64,000 bases of DNA from Megalonaias nervosa (taxonomy: Eukaryota > Mollusca > Bivalvia > Unionida > Unionidae): contig JAECUM010003723.1 of assembly GCA_016617855.1 (NCBI GenBank), positions 1 through 64,000 on the forward strand. The letters are read 5' to 3'. The notes under the pieces were generated by a model. That model saw only the letters and a list, made by a program, of their open reading frames with translations. It was not told the DNA's origin and ran no database searches. The position numbers were made by a program, and so were the translations under genes. Positions within the stretch are counted from its first letter, which is position 1; each line of letters begins with the position of its first letter. Shown here in pieces: positions 36,840 through 48,770 of this stretch.

Positions 36840-37490
36840 CACTTGGCAAGCTTATGGTATGTCCTCTTAATCTGTCTTCCATCCAGCATCTGTCAACAAT
36901 TGCTTTTTAAAACTTCTTTTCGAAAACTAACTGACCAATTCAACCAAACTTGGCACAGAGCATCCTGGCATAAAGACCTTTAGAGTTTTGCGGAGCTGCC
37001 TACAAATATGGCCACCACTGCTGAAAATATAAAAACCTTTCAAAGACTTCTTCAGAAGCACTCCAAAGAATTTGATCAGATTTGATAGAAAGCATCCTGG
37101 CTTGAACACCTTTCAGGTGTGTACAAATGATGCCAATCTTCCATAAAGTATGGATGCCATCACCAAAGTACTAAAACCTTTAAACGACTTCTTCAAAACT
37201 GCTGAATAAAATTTGACCAGATTTGACAAAGCATCCTGGCATGAAGACCTTTCAGATTTGTGCCAGTGATGTAGATCTGCTGTCAGATATTGCCACCTTT
37301 ACTTAAAATAGAAAAACTTCACAAAATCTTCTTCCATTAAAGTTTTTAAAAAAAAACAACCAAAAACAAAACTGGATTGAATATGACCAACTCAGATACA
37401 AAGTGTCCTGGCATAGGCACCTTATAATAGTAGACAATTGGTGCTGTTATGCTATCACATATGGGTGAAACTTTGAAATAATTGTTTTTA
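36840..37490 (+). repeat. Repeat family 'catcctggcataaagacc', full 5' part and four units
   Basis: It starts with 'tctgtcttccatccagcatc' and 'caacaattgctttttaaaac', then has units with 'agcatcctggcataaagacc' at about 36957, 37089, 37227 and 37400. It begins about 120 bp after PGAP1 exon j and runs on into the other family at 37760. Confidence 0.75.
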
Positions 37491-37759
37491 TAATCTATGC
37501 AGATAAACTGTACTGGAAGAAATTTCAAACAGAAAGCATTCTACTGTCCCAGATTTCTTGACCAACTGTTAATGTATATTACTATTAGGCAGATATCAAC
37601 AAAGTTAGCAATGTGCAGACTTTGTGGTCCTTTTGTTGCTAGAAAATTTTTAATTTGTCAGTTCAAGAAGAAAGAGAGGAATATCTGTAGAGCCTGTTGT
37701 TTCCCTACTGTGTGACTGTTACCTAATTTTATTTCTGCACAATACCTTTTTTCTCCAAC

Positions 37760-38450
37760 ATTTACCATTACCAAACTTTGAAAGTAACATGCATTTGGGA
37801 CAAGGAAGAGACCTGATGATTTGAGCTTAAAGGTCAAGGTCACAGTGACTAAAAGAAGGACAACTTTCCACACGAAAATATAAGATATTTTGACCAAACT
37901 TTGTAAATGCCTTGCATCTGATATAAGAAAGACATTAATTGATTTGTGCAAAAAAAGGTCAAGGATCAAGGTCATAGTGACTCAAAGAAAACAATCAGTT
38001 TTCACAATATCTTGATTTCTTTAGCATTTACTTTGACTAAACTTTGTGGATGGCTTGAATTTGAGGCAAGGAAGACACCTATTCATTCTGAGGTCAAAGG
38101 TCGAGGTCAGGGGAACTGAAGTAATAAAAATGCCACAAAACTATGCATGTTTTGTGCCACATGCATTGAGTAAACTTTGTAGATGGCTTGCATTTGAGGC
38201 AAATGAGATACTTATTGATTTGGGGGTTAAAGTGTAAGAAATTTGTAAGAATGGTCAAATTGACTCCCTTTCACAAAATAACTCTAGTTATTTTGACACA
38301 AACTAGGACCAATCTTTGTAAATGCATGGTTTACATTTGAGACATGAAAGCACGTATTTGGTTATTGGTTGAATTTGATCCAAGGTCATGTTCACAGAGA
38401 CTGAAAGAAGAAAAATGTTTGTTTTGCAATATAACTTGACATGGAGGGCA
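37760..38450 (+). repeat. Repeat family 'aaggtcaaggtcac', about five units
   Basis: Diverged units of about 130 bp have 'actttgtggatggcttg', 'atttgaggcaaggaagac' and 'ggtcaaggtcacagtgact'. It directly follows the 'catcctggc' units, suggesting that the two may be parts of one larger dispersed element. Confidence 0.72.
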
Positions 38451-38925
38451 TATAAAGTATAATTTATGGTAGTTTTATTACACTTTGATTGTCTGTCACT
38501 ATTTTAAAAAAGAAAAAAATGTAAACTCCTGTATATGAGTTTATGCATTACTGGTTTGTGTGCTAATCCCAAATCCACTCAAAAATAAACACTGGATTCC
38601 ATCTCTTTCATTCCTTTATTATATCCCTGTTATGTAATATGGGAAGAAATATGCCTTTAGCTATGTTTGTCTGTAATCTGTCTGTCTCTATGCCCATAAA
38701 TATTTTATTTCTCAAACTGTTCAAGGTAGTTCAGTTTAACTTTGTTTTCCTTGAGCAAGTTGTGCAGAAGTGCCTTTTTAATTTTCAGGGTTCAATACTT
38801 TCTTTGTTACTATGGAAATGAAATGCAGCATAAGTAATGTAATTGAAGATGCTTGGCTTTAAGTGGTACATAAATTGGTGGTACATGGCCACAGGTACTA
38901 GCATAAGTAGTTTTAAAATGCTGGA

Positions 38926-39773
38926 CCATAGGACATTTTGAGCAGTCTTTACATAAACAGGGAGGATGGGAACCATAGGGTATTGTCAGCAGGAGTCTTT
39001 ACATAAGCAGGGAGGATGTAGACCATAGGATATTGTCAGCAGGAGTCTTTACATAAGCAGGGAGGATGGGGACCATAGGGTATTGACAGCAGGAGTCTTT
39101 ACATAAGCAGGGAGGATGGGGACCATAGGATATTGTCAGCAGGAGTCTTTACATAAGCAGGGAGGATGGGGACCATAGGATATTGTCAGCAGGAGTCTTT
39201 ACATAAGCAGGGAGGATGTAGACCATAGGATATTGTCAGCAGGAGACTTTGCTTAAGCAGGGAAGATGGAGACCATAGGGTATTGTCAGCAGGAGTCTTT
39301 ACATAAGCAGGGAGGATGGGGACCATAGGATATTGTCAGTAGGAGTCTTTACATAAGCAGGGAGGATGTAGACCATAGAATATTGTCAGCAGGAGACTTT
39401 GCTTAAGCAGGGAGGATGGAGACCATAGGATATTGTCAGCAGGAATCTTTACATAAGCAGGGAGGATGGAGACCATAGGATATTGTCAGCAGGAGTCTTT
39501 ACATAAGCAGGGAGGATGGGGACCATAGGATATTGTCAGTAGGAGTCTTTACATAAGTAGGGAGGATGTAGACTATAGGATATTGTCAGCAGGAGTCTTT
39601 GCTTAAGCAGGGAAGATGGAGACCATAGGGTATTGACAGCAGGAGTCTTTACATAAGCAGGGAGGATGGGGACCATAGGATATTGTCAGCAGGAGTCTTT
39701 ACATAAGCAGGGAGGATGGGGACCAGAGGATATTGTCAGCAGGAGTCTTTGCATAAACACAGAGGATGGGTGG
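38926..39773 (+). repeat. 50-bp minisatellite with higher-order structure
   Basis: Seventeen units at an exact 50-bp period (starts at 38941, 38991, 39041 and so on to 39741) contain 'aggagtctttacataagcag' then 'ggaggatggggaccatagga' and 'tattgtcagc'. Variants fall in an ordered pattern (gatggg, gatgta, gcttaagcag/gatgga) that repeats as a 150-bp trimer at 39141, 39291 and 39491. It lies about 280 bp upstream of PGAP1 exon k. Confidence 0.95.
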
Positions 39774-40056
39774 ATATGTTAATCTCCAGTTGTCTATAAT
39801 AGATTATATATTATATTAATTTAATAGATTATATTCTCAAATATTGTGTTGATCAGTACTTGTAACTGGTCCTTATGAAATCTTTATCTCAAATTAGCTC
39901 ATAAAGTCCTTGTTCAACAATTTTAATGTACATAAAAGCAAGATCCATTTATTCATCTTTATATTTCTTTAAAAATTTGATCCAAATATTAAAACAATAA
40001 TACTTCATATTCTTACATCATATTCTTATACCCTGATTTTGCCGTCTTTTTATTAG

Positions 40057-40123
40057 GTGCAAGCAAATGGTTCTGGCAACCAAGAGGTCATTGTTCAATA
40101 TTATTGACAAAGATGCCAAGCAG
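40057..40123 (+). CDS. PGAP1: PGAP1 exon k
   Basis: Acceptor tttttattag, donor gtattt, 67 nt. It completes Trp and reads CKQMVLATKRSLFNIIDKDA then KQ, against human [20 protein letters not shown] then KQ. It ends in phase 0. The next exon is about 7.1 kb downstream; a decayed DIRS element fills much of that intron. Confidence 0.96.
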
Positions 40124-41199
40124 GTATTTCTAATTAAATTTTGGTTTTAACCTATGTTCCTTTTTTTTATTTATTACTGTAATTGTAAATATTTGGTATT
40201 ACTTTAAATATATTTTTGATAAAATGCATCTTGTCAGGGGCAGAACACTTTCATAAACCCCAAAATGGAAATTTTTTCCCTATAAATAACCTAAATTCAG
40301 TTGCAGGTGCTTATGTAAATATTTGAATGGGAAAAATATACCTATACTTCATATGAGGATGATTACAGAATCTGGCTACTTGAGTTCACCATTTCTCCAT
40401 TCCCTGATCACATTAACATTAGGACACAATCTCTGCTTGCTCCTGAAGTCAGCTATCCCAGAAAGATACAAGTTATGTAAATCCTGTCTATAAAATATGT
40501 AGATGAATGGAAAAAACCTCAATTACCTCCCCTTTACCGCCACTTAGTGGGTACCAATGATAAAGATGTTCACCAGTTTAAGCTTTTGCTTGGTACAGTA
40601 AGCATCATATCATTCACGCTTTCTTAGATCCAAGAATATTTTTGTGATTTTCAACCATCCTTTGACAAAATCTTTACAGTAAAAAGCAATTTGTTAGATG
40701 TTGCAATCATTATTTTTTTTTTTTTTATTTGGATAATAATTTTGTGATGTTTTCATAGTTGTGGACTTAATTCTTAATTCTTGCCTTGTTTCCAGCATGG
40801 CATCATTGGTGCTTGTTTTCATTGTTATTTGCAAACAGTCTGCACTTGTTTGCTTGTTAAGTTACAAGTGTTGATGATTTGTAAAGGTCAATACTTTCAG
40901 GTTGCTAATTTCCTAAATGTGTTTCATTCATATCTTTCAGTGTTGAGCAGTGGCGACAAAGTATACAAAGTGAAAAATTTTAAGGCCGGTGAGGATAGGA
41001 CATGTCTGACATACACTGAATGTATGCTGACTTTGACCTACAGCATTGAGCCTCTGGTACATGGGAGTTTGGTTCATGTGTTTTGGAAAAGCCCTACGAG
41101 CAAGGAGAGACACTATAAATATTTGAAGGATTGTGCTGTACTGAGTCTTCATCCCAATTTGCTAATATAACAGGGGATGCCATGATGGTCTCCTCTCCC

Positions 41200-44100
41200 C
41201 ATCAGGGTTGATGCAGACAATGTCGATGGCAACAATAACATCTGGTCACCAAGAAATGGATGAATAAGGTCAGGTCATGGAGATGCTGATCATACATCTT
41301 TCCCAGGCATTGTTGGAAGTGCAGATGCATCAGCTAGTTCAGGAAGCACTGTTGCAGTTTCTGGTTTTAGGTGATTTTTTTTACCCTGCCCCGCCCCCCC
41401 CCCCCCTTCCATTACATGGCGCTAGTGATGGCTTGTGGTTAATGGGAGAGTGACCTCAAATATTTAAGCAGCCCAGGTCAGGTACATGGGGTATCTGTTC
41501 AGTTTTGATGGCCCTTAGGGCCATCCATTTGCACCCTACATTGCCACTCTGGCTGTCATCAAGCCTTCTTTCTGTCTGAACTGGATGATGAGTGACCAGG
41601 TATCCATCGCTTCACTGAGCCATGCTGTGTACTGGCTGGCCATTCCCATGGTCTGTGGAGTTATGCAGGGATCTGGTGCAGCCAACATTCTGATCATCTA
41701 TCCATTGCTGAGTTGACCATCAAGCTGTCTGATCAACACGCTTATCAGCCATCTATATTGGTAAAATGAGCTGTAGCATTTGCCTGGCTGGAGACCCAAC
41801 CAGCAGGTCAGGTGAGATACTGTGCCACTCAAAGAGATGATGGCACTGCCTTATCCATGCCTCTGGGGACAGACTTGGATTCATTGCCAGAAGAGGGCAA
41901 CCTCCACATTGAATGTGGCAATAACTTTGATTTTTCATACTCTGACCCAATAATAGAGGATGGCGTTTAGCATCAGTGTGGTCATGATGGAAATTGGCTT
42001 GGTTTTGCCAATTTCTGAGTGCCCACCAACTTCATCTGCAAGCCAGGCCTATATGATGAAAGCAATCATCCGTTCTGGCCCAGTAAACGACATAAATGGT
42101 ATAAAGGAGATTACTGAACATCTGTCAGAAAGATCCAGGATCATGGCAGCCCTTAAGAATTCTCTGCCAAACACAAGTGTATCTTTGGTCACTCTGGTAT
42201 TATTAGATTTTTGCACTGAGCATCCTACCATAGACAAAATCATCATGGTGGTCAACATATTTTTCCTGCTATTTTATAAGTCGGGTAGGAACATTTTTCA
42301 GGCTACCATCAAGCTGGTAAGAAGCAGTCACAACTTCCTCCATGCTAGATTTAACATCAATAGCAGTATTTTAACTTCTGTAAAATCTGGCAGTGACTTT
42401 GTATGAGAATCCACAGTTCTTGTTTCAGAGTTTCTCGACAGGGCCATGCACCATACAGTGGCTAATGCCTTCGATTAATTTAGGTCCTGCCTCCGTTCAT
42501 CTGAATTGAAGCTACGTCATTCCTTGGCTGTCTGCTCTATACCTCTCAGTATGCCATTATTGTTCAGTGGTAGAATAGAGGATGTGTGGAAGCAGGCAAC
42601 ACAAAAACTTACACTTCAGCTTGCCTTGCCATCTGCACTGGCATTCATGCCAGATTAGTCTCAGCTGCCATGGAGAGATGATTGGTGGCAAAAAGATAAG
42701 AGGTTGAACACTGCACATCAGCAACAGTTGCAACCTCATTTAAATTTCAGGTGGAAGCAAGTACCTCAGTTACTGATACAATTTAATAAAGGGGTTAGGA
42801 AGCTAGATTTCTCAGTCCCTAAGCTCCCCAACAACAACAACCATTGATGACTTCCCAGCCCAGGAGCCCCCAGACAGCCTGCTGGTTAGTATCAGACTCC
42901 TTAATTTCTGGCAGTCTTGAATTGACCTGTTTTCATGAAAATGAATGGATAATTCAAGTGGTTTCAGAGGGGCTTCAGATTTCATTTATTCAGTCCTCTT
43001 CCTTTACATCTACCATGTCCATGATGTACATGCCCTCCAGTCTGAGAATGGCAGAAATTGTGCAGAAGGAGATCTGGTTGTGAATTGACAAGTGGGTAGT
43101 GGAGAGACATTTACAAACCCAAACTCTCTGGTTTTATTCCTTACTGTTTCTAGTGCCAAAGGCCACTGGGAAACTCTGTACAGTTATAGACCTCCCATTG
43201 GTCTGAACATCAGTCAGTTGGTATTCACAAAGGTCATCAACTGCTTCATCTCTTCTTCACTCAATATTGTTGACTTTGGGGTACCTTGATGACATTAACC
43301 ACGAACACATGATAAGTTCATTTTTGGTGAAATGCAGAAACAATCTTCTTCCCTTTTGAGTCAGGGTTCCTAGTGAACTAGGACAAGTCAGATCTCATTC
43401 CAGTGCTACAATTTTGTTCACATGGGCATGAAACTCTTTACCAATCTCTACCTCATTCACTTTGTACATGTGGCATGGACTGTCAAGCTAATGAAGTCAG
43501 TTTCTAACAGGAAGTGAATTTCAGCAAGAAAGTTTCTCCTTGGCCTGTTTAATGCAGCAGTGGTCTTGATCCTTCACACTCACCATTTCATGCACCCATT
43601 GCTGATGGCCCTGCTGGGCAAGTAGCACCTCTTTTTTGGCTGACTAGATTAAAGGTACAGCAAACAGTCGCTCACTGAAGGAATTCACTGGAATAATCCC
43701 AACCAGAAATTATGATCTACATTGACACCAGTTTGTGTAGATGAGGAGCCCATTAGTTGGTCATCTTCATCATGGTTCACCATGGTCAGTGACAGGTGGG
43801 GACAAGCAGTTACCTCTCCACAAAAACTATTTATAAAATAATTCCATTGTTAATACATTTCATTTCTGGAAGGAACAAATTATGGGAACACAGTTCTCAT
43901 CGTGTTGGACAATGCAGCGGTGGTGGCCTACCTTTTCAAATGGGGACCAAATCACTCAACCTATGTGTTTTGTTTTGAGACTTTTTGTACTGTTGCTTTT
44001 TGGAGAAGATAATGGTCCAGATCAGGCACATGTCCAGCAGGCTGAATGTCATGGCCAGTTCATTGTTAAGAAGGGGTCAGATGCTTCACACTGAGTGGTC

Positions 44101-45475
44101 CATCAATCTATTCATCTTTCATTAGGTTTGTTTGTTTTGGTGGTGTCCAGTGATAGATTTTTCTGAGACAAGGTGAAATCATGAACAGCCCATCTTTGTC
44201 TCTCCAGTCCTGAACTAAGAAACCTGGGTTGTGGATGCACTTAGTTGTTTTTGGAGGGGTTTTAGGCATACACCTACCTACCCCACCTCCTGTTCCGGTT
44301 CTGAGGATAATATAGACAGTGAGAGGTCAGAAACTTGAAGTGATATTGATAGCCCTCCCCCCTCCTCCTCAGGTGGTACAAGTCCTGTTTGAACAATGTA
44401 GAAAGGGACATCGCCAGGAAAATCTCGGTCAGTCACAGGTGTTTCATCTCTGCCTAGATAGGTTTCTCCTTCATACCTGGATCTTGTCAGACAGCCAGTC
44501 ACAGGTATTTCATCTCTGCCCAAACTGGTTTCTCCTTTACACCTGGATCTTGTCAGGAGAGCCATGTGTCAAATTTCAACCTTCTGACATGGAGAGAATT
44601 TCATGAGCTAGAGGGCAATCCAGAAGGTTGGTGAGGGAAAGTGGTGGGGGTTTTAGGACTTGTGCAATGTAAACAGCATCATCCTCAACAACTGGCTAAT
44701 GTTTTCTTCTGTTTTTTCTGAGAAAAGGTTAACCTCTGTTACTGTCAAAGGCTACCACTCCATGATCTCTGACATGTTCAGGCATGCTGAGGAGATATTG
44801 TGATTGATAAAAATCTGTTTGATCTCCTGTTCAGTTTTGACCAGAACAGAACAAAATTTCTCACCCTGTTTCCTTAATGGAATCTGTCATGTGTTCTGAA
44901 TATGGCTCAGTTCAGGTCAGTTCAAGCTTTTACCTATGACCTCATTGAAGCTGCTATTAGACAAAATGTTATTTCTGATAGCTCTGGTTATTTATAGCAT
45001 TGGCATGCAGAATGAGTTGCATGACAGCATTCAGTGTGAGCATGTTGCACACCCTTACAGTGAACCTAATCTATCTCCTATTCAGATCAAATATGTCTGT
45101 GACCCTAACAATGTAACTGTTCTTAATAGTTATCAGTGGGCAGTCAAAGAGTGTCTTTCGTTCTCTCTGATTTTGATGTGTTGCAAAAGGTGGGGATGCA
45201 GGACCCAATCTGTACTCTAAAGCACTACTTGATAATGTCTGTTTCGTCCATTGAAGGCCATGAATGAAGATATAACACCTTGATCCCTAGCACTGGGGCT
45301 TAAGTGGGTCGATCTTTTGAGATTGGATACTCCTCATGAAGATCTTGGTTCATGAGATTATAGCAAACCTTGCACTTGAACTTTACATAGAGAACTGAGA
45401 CATAATAGAAGCCATTGACTGGTATGCAGATTCAACTTTGTTAATCTTTCCTCTGCTGTGTGATCTAGCATAAGA
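41200..45475 (+). pseudogene. Decayed DIRS-like tyrosine-recombinase retroelement, copy 1
   Basis: Frameshifted but ordered pieces of a DIRS-type polyprotein are visible. The pre-RT leader reads VVSEGLQISF (about 42957). RT follows: FYSLLFLVPKATGKL, TVIDL (43127-43190), YLDD (43282-43293) and GFLVN.DKSDLIPV (about 43365). RNase H reads VLIVLDNAAVVAYLFKWGPN (43890-43945), then LNVMAS.LLRRGQMLHTEWS (about 44045). The tyrosine recombinase reads STVKGYHSMIS (44738), LKLLLDKMLFLIALVIYSIG (44942) and DIIEAIDWYADSTLLIFPLL (45410). These are the marks of DIRS elements, which integrate with a recombinase instead of a DDE integrase. Stops and frameshifts are frequent. 41200-42830 is presumed gag and 5' region; its limits are uncertain. 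Confidence 0.82.
44429..44559 (+). repeat. 64-bp unit duplicated within the DIRS remnant
   Basis: The phrases 'gtttcatctctgcc' and 'acctggatcttgtcag' occur twice in tandem. A smaller 32-bp duplication (agatgaccacaagaccagtt) is at 45500-45560. Confidence 0.85.
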
Positions 45476-45805
45476 ATTGAATCTGTAACGTCCAGTTACT
45501 GCAGCCCAGATGACCACAAGACCAGTTAACAGCACTCCAGATGACCACAAGACCAGTTACCAGCACAACCTCCTCATGTGTGTGAGTTAAGCACTTTTGC
45601 TGGATTCCCCAGGAAGTTTTTGTTAGGTAAGGAAAAGTTGCTATTTTCCTTTGTCTGTGTACTGGTGTCATGGGTTATGTGACCTTTGGTTGTACTGTCC
45701 TCACCACACAGTGAATCCAGCCATTCTTCCCCCAAAGGGTAACCAGCATAGCAGTATGATCCTGATTCATTTCCTCCTTCTATCACCCATTCTTTAATGT
45801 TAATA

Positions 45806-46006
45806 TGATGAGGGCTGCTCCATTTAAACACACATAGCACCCAGGGAAGGCAGCTTTTTAATAATACATGCCAGGGTACTTTGATTTCACTGAGTTCATA
45901 TTAAAATGATAAGAAAATTCTAAATTGCATCTATGGGTGAGTACACCAATTTAAAAGTGCCTTTCCTGGGTCCTCTGTAGGTTTTAATGGAACAGCCCTG
46001 AGGAAC
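45806..46006. mobile_element. MITE of about 200 bp with long terminal inverted repeats
   Basis: The ends are gagggctgctccatttaaac and ttttaatggaacagccctga, and the arms stay complementary for about 45 bp (cccagggaaggcagctttt / aaagtgcctttcctgggtcc). There is no coding. A related half copy is at 35703-35835. Confidence 0.85.
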
Positions 46007-46009
46007 AGT

Positions 46010-47214
46010 ATTTGATGGAGTAAAGAAATCTTTTAACATGTTCTCTGAGAATACTGACCCAACCACATTACTATTAAACCCTCCCACTCATCTCTACAGA
46101 CTCAGATGTCCTCACTGATGTGCTGCTCAACTTAAACTGGTAAACATCCAGTTGATATCTAGCCACCTAGCAGTAGCAAGGCAAGGTAGTGAAAAAGAGG
46201 TTACTTTCCCCCTTTGTTTATATGTTATATAGATGAGAAATGCAGAATTTTCATCTTTCTGAGCTTGCATAATTTAGAGGGTTTATGTCCTAACATTAAT
46301 GTGATTGGGTAAATATTCTAATAGAAACATTATTTGTTTTATAAAAAATTCTCCTTTAACTTTTACATACTAGAGCTATAAATTAGGTAAAGTTCAAATA
46401 TTCTGACAAGGAATTAGCTTAGATTGGTTTTGTTTGTTTTATCTGTATTTTTAATACATTATTTGCGGTATCGTACCAAGGAAATGGGAGCTAAGTGTCT
46501 TTCCCAAGGACACACCAGGAGGTTGACCTGGGCTGGCCTGAGTGGGTCCTATACTATGATATATACTAATCATTATAATATATATAATGTTTTTTTTAAA
46601 AGAAAAATGCTACCTGCCTACTGTCATTTTAAAACCAGTGCAGTAGTAAACATTTTTTTTTGCCTTAATAATAAATTTGGTCATGAAAGGCATAACATCT
46701 TTTAAAAATGCCAAATTCATGTTGGTAACATAGATTTTTACTATTGATATTTGACATGTACAAAGAAATTTGTTTAGCCTTTATCTCACCATATTTTTTG
46801 ATGGGTTTAGACCACTTCACAATGAACTTTTAAAAGCAAGCTCTAACTTGTTGTAGATCATTGGCATTGAAAATATATTTAGTATCTCACATACTTAAAT
46901 ATTAGATATACTCCTGGCAGAAATATTATTAACTTTGCGCTGAACACACACCCAAGATTCATATCAGCTCAGACTACATTATTATTCATTGCATGCTTTT
47001 AACATCTTGCAGTGAAGCACAAGTAAAAATTGGTCAACATAATGCAGCTTTTAAAATTAACGGGTTTAATTAACTTGCTTGGAAGGGAACAGAAGATTGG
47101 CATGTCTTGTGTCTTTGATGAGTGTTTTCAGGGAGAATTAATACTGTTTTAGTCATGGGCTTACATTCTTGTTTGCTACCTAACCCTCACATCTGCCATT
47201 TCATTTTCTTTCAG
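46010..47214. other. Intron upstream of PGAP1 exon l, nothing recognised
   Basis: AT-rich sequence; the small ORF at 46424-46705 resembles nothing known to me. Confidence 0.45.
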
Positions 47215-47379
47215 ATATCAACTGACCCAGACTTTAGAATGAGTGTATTTAAGCACCATTTTCTGAGTAATCCTACTTCTACTAACTATTACACAAAATG
47301 GAGACAAGATATCAAACTGGATCCCTCAAAGAAATGGACCCTAAAGAAAGAAAAATCATGGAAATTGTCTCAGGATAAT
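47215..47379 (+). CDS. PGAP1: PGAP1 exon l
   Basis: Acceptor ttctttcag, donor gtatga, 165 nt, phase 0 at both ends. It reads ISTDPDFRMSVFKHHFLSNP, continuing to KKEKSWKLSQDN. The VFKHHFLSNP stretch matches human VLYHHFIRHP, which follows DADTKQ. The rest is lineage-variable lumenal sequence. Confidence 0.9.
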
Positions 47380-47699
47380 GTATGATTATTTTCATTCTTT
47401 GTTTTCTGTGCCCCTTCAAGACTTTTAGGAACTTGTGCTGTTGGTCTTGTCCAAATATCCATATGTCTCTACATCACCTCTTTGTTAAGTTTTCACACTT
47501 AGGTCTTTTTGTCACTATGGTGGATCATCCGTGTTCCATGAATACATATCTTTCAGGAGAAACTAAGATTATTCTCATTATTACAGTTTGATATAGAAAA
47601 ATGGAGACATTAAATATTGGTGTAAAGTCAGCATTGGGATTGGGTTTTTAGCACATCTTTTCCTGACACCATGTGAGCTTACGGTGTGGTCTTTCATCT

Positions 47700-48770
47700 G
47701 TCTTCCATTCACAAGTGTAATTTGCAACTTTCTCTCAGAGACTGCTGGACCGATTTGCATGTGATTTTAAAGGAGCAGCCAGGCGTCATGGTTTTCAGAT
47801 ATGTTCATTGGATACCTATCCTTCCTCCAATATGGTGGCCACTCTGGTGGCTTAGTGGTTAGAGCATCCACCTCGGATGCAGGAGGTCGTGGGTTCGAAC
47901 CCAGGCCAAGTCATACCAAAGACAAAAATGGTACTAACAGCTGCCTTGCTAGGCGCTCAACATTAAGAGGTTAGTGTTAGGACTGGTTGGCCTGGTGTCA
48001 GGGTGGGACATATGCTATATGTATGCATGATGCTGCAGTACTAGACATCACTATAAACTGCCACACTGCAGACATCGTAGTGATATGACTGAAAAATTGT
48101 TAACGCTACATTAAAAATCCAAATCACACACACACACACACACACACACTCCTCCAATATAGCTACCATTACTAAAAATAAATAAAACCTTAAAAAAAAC
48201 CCAGCTTCTTCTAATAAACTGCTAAACAGAATTTGACAAAATTTGACTAAAAAATTCTAGCATAAAGAAATTTTAAATTGATCCCAATGATGCCAGTACA
48301 CTGTCAGTGTTTACTGATATCAAAAATAGAAAACCTTTGAGCCTATTGTGAAGAATTTCTAAACAGAATTTAGCCAAATTTGCAGAAAGCATCCTGGCAT
48401 AGAAGGCTTTAAGATGTTTACAAATGATGCTGACTACTGTTACTGCCATTATGATAAAAGGAAGACCTTGATGTCAACAACCACTTAACATAATTTGACC
48501 AAATTAGACATAAAAGCCATTAAAGTTTGTACAAATTTTGCAGATTTGCCATTAAAATTATGGCCAGTATTGCCTCACTCAGAAATATGATGAAAATATT
48601 TTTTTTATAAAAGTGTTTAATAGAATTTGACCAAACTTGAGAGAAGGCATCCTGGCATAAAAACATGTTTCAGATTTTTACCAATGATGCTGTTCCACCA
48701 TCAGATATGGCTGCTATTACTAAAAATAAAAATAAAAATTTAAAGGTCCTCAACACAAGCCACTCAAGAG
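47700..48770 (+). repeat. Repeat family 'catcctggcataaagacc', interrupted by a SINE
   Basis: Units flank a family A SINE (47844-48149). The words 'cctccaatatggtggcca' before it and 'cctccaatatagctacca' after it look like a target duplication. Units share 'aagcatcctggcatagaagg', 'ttgaccaaatttga' and 'tcagatatggctgctattac'. Confidence 0.75.
47844..48149 (+). mobile_element. tRNA-derived SINE family A, most complete copy
   Basis: A box tggcttagtggttagagca, anticodon-arm-like 'cacctcggatgc' and B box gggttcgaaccc are followed by the family body (taagaggttagtgttaggac), the conserved tail (actgccacactgcagacatc) and a (CA)n run at 48126-48149. The head folds as a tRNA-like cloverleaf by eye, but it is part of the SINE and not a genuine tRNA gene. 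Confidence 0.9.

Noticed and set aside
40781..41170. 129-codon ORF downstream of PGAP1 exon k
   Set aside because: No match to PGAP1 between exons k and l, whose junction is already complete, and no other family recognised; it may be 5' debris of the DIRS element.
42049..42258. Minus-strand ORFs within 41753-42739
   Set aside because: They are antisense to the presumed gag region of the plus-strand DIRS remnant and show no domain.
47844..47920. tRNA-like cloverleaf with A and B boxes
   Set aside because: It is continuous with the SINE family A body and tail found twice more, so it is a SINE head and not a functional tRNA gene.
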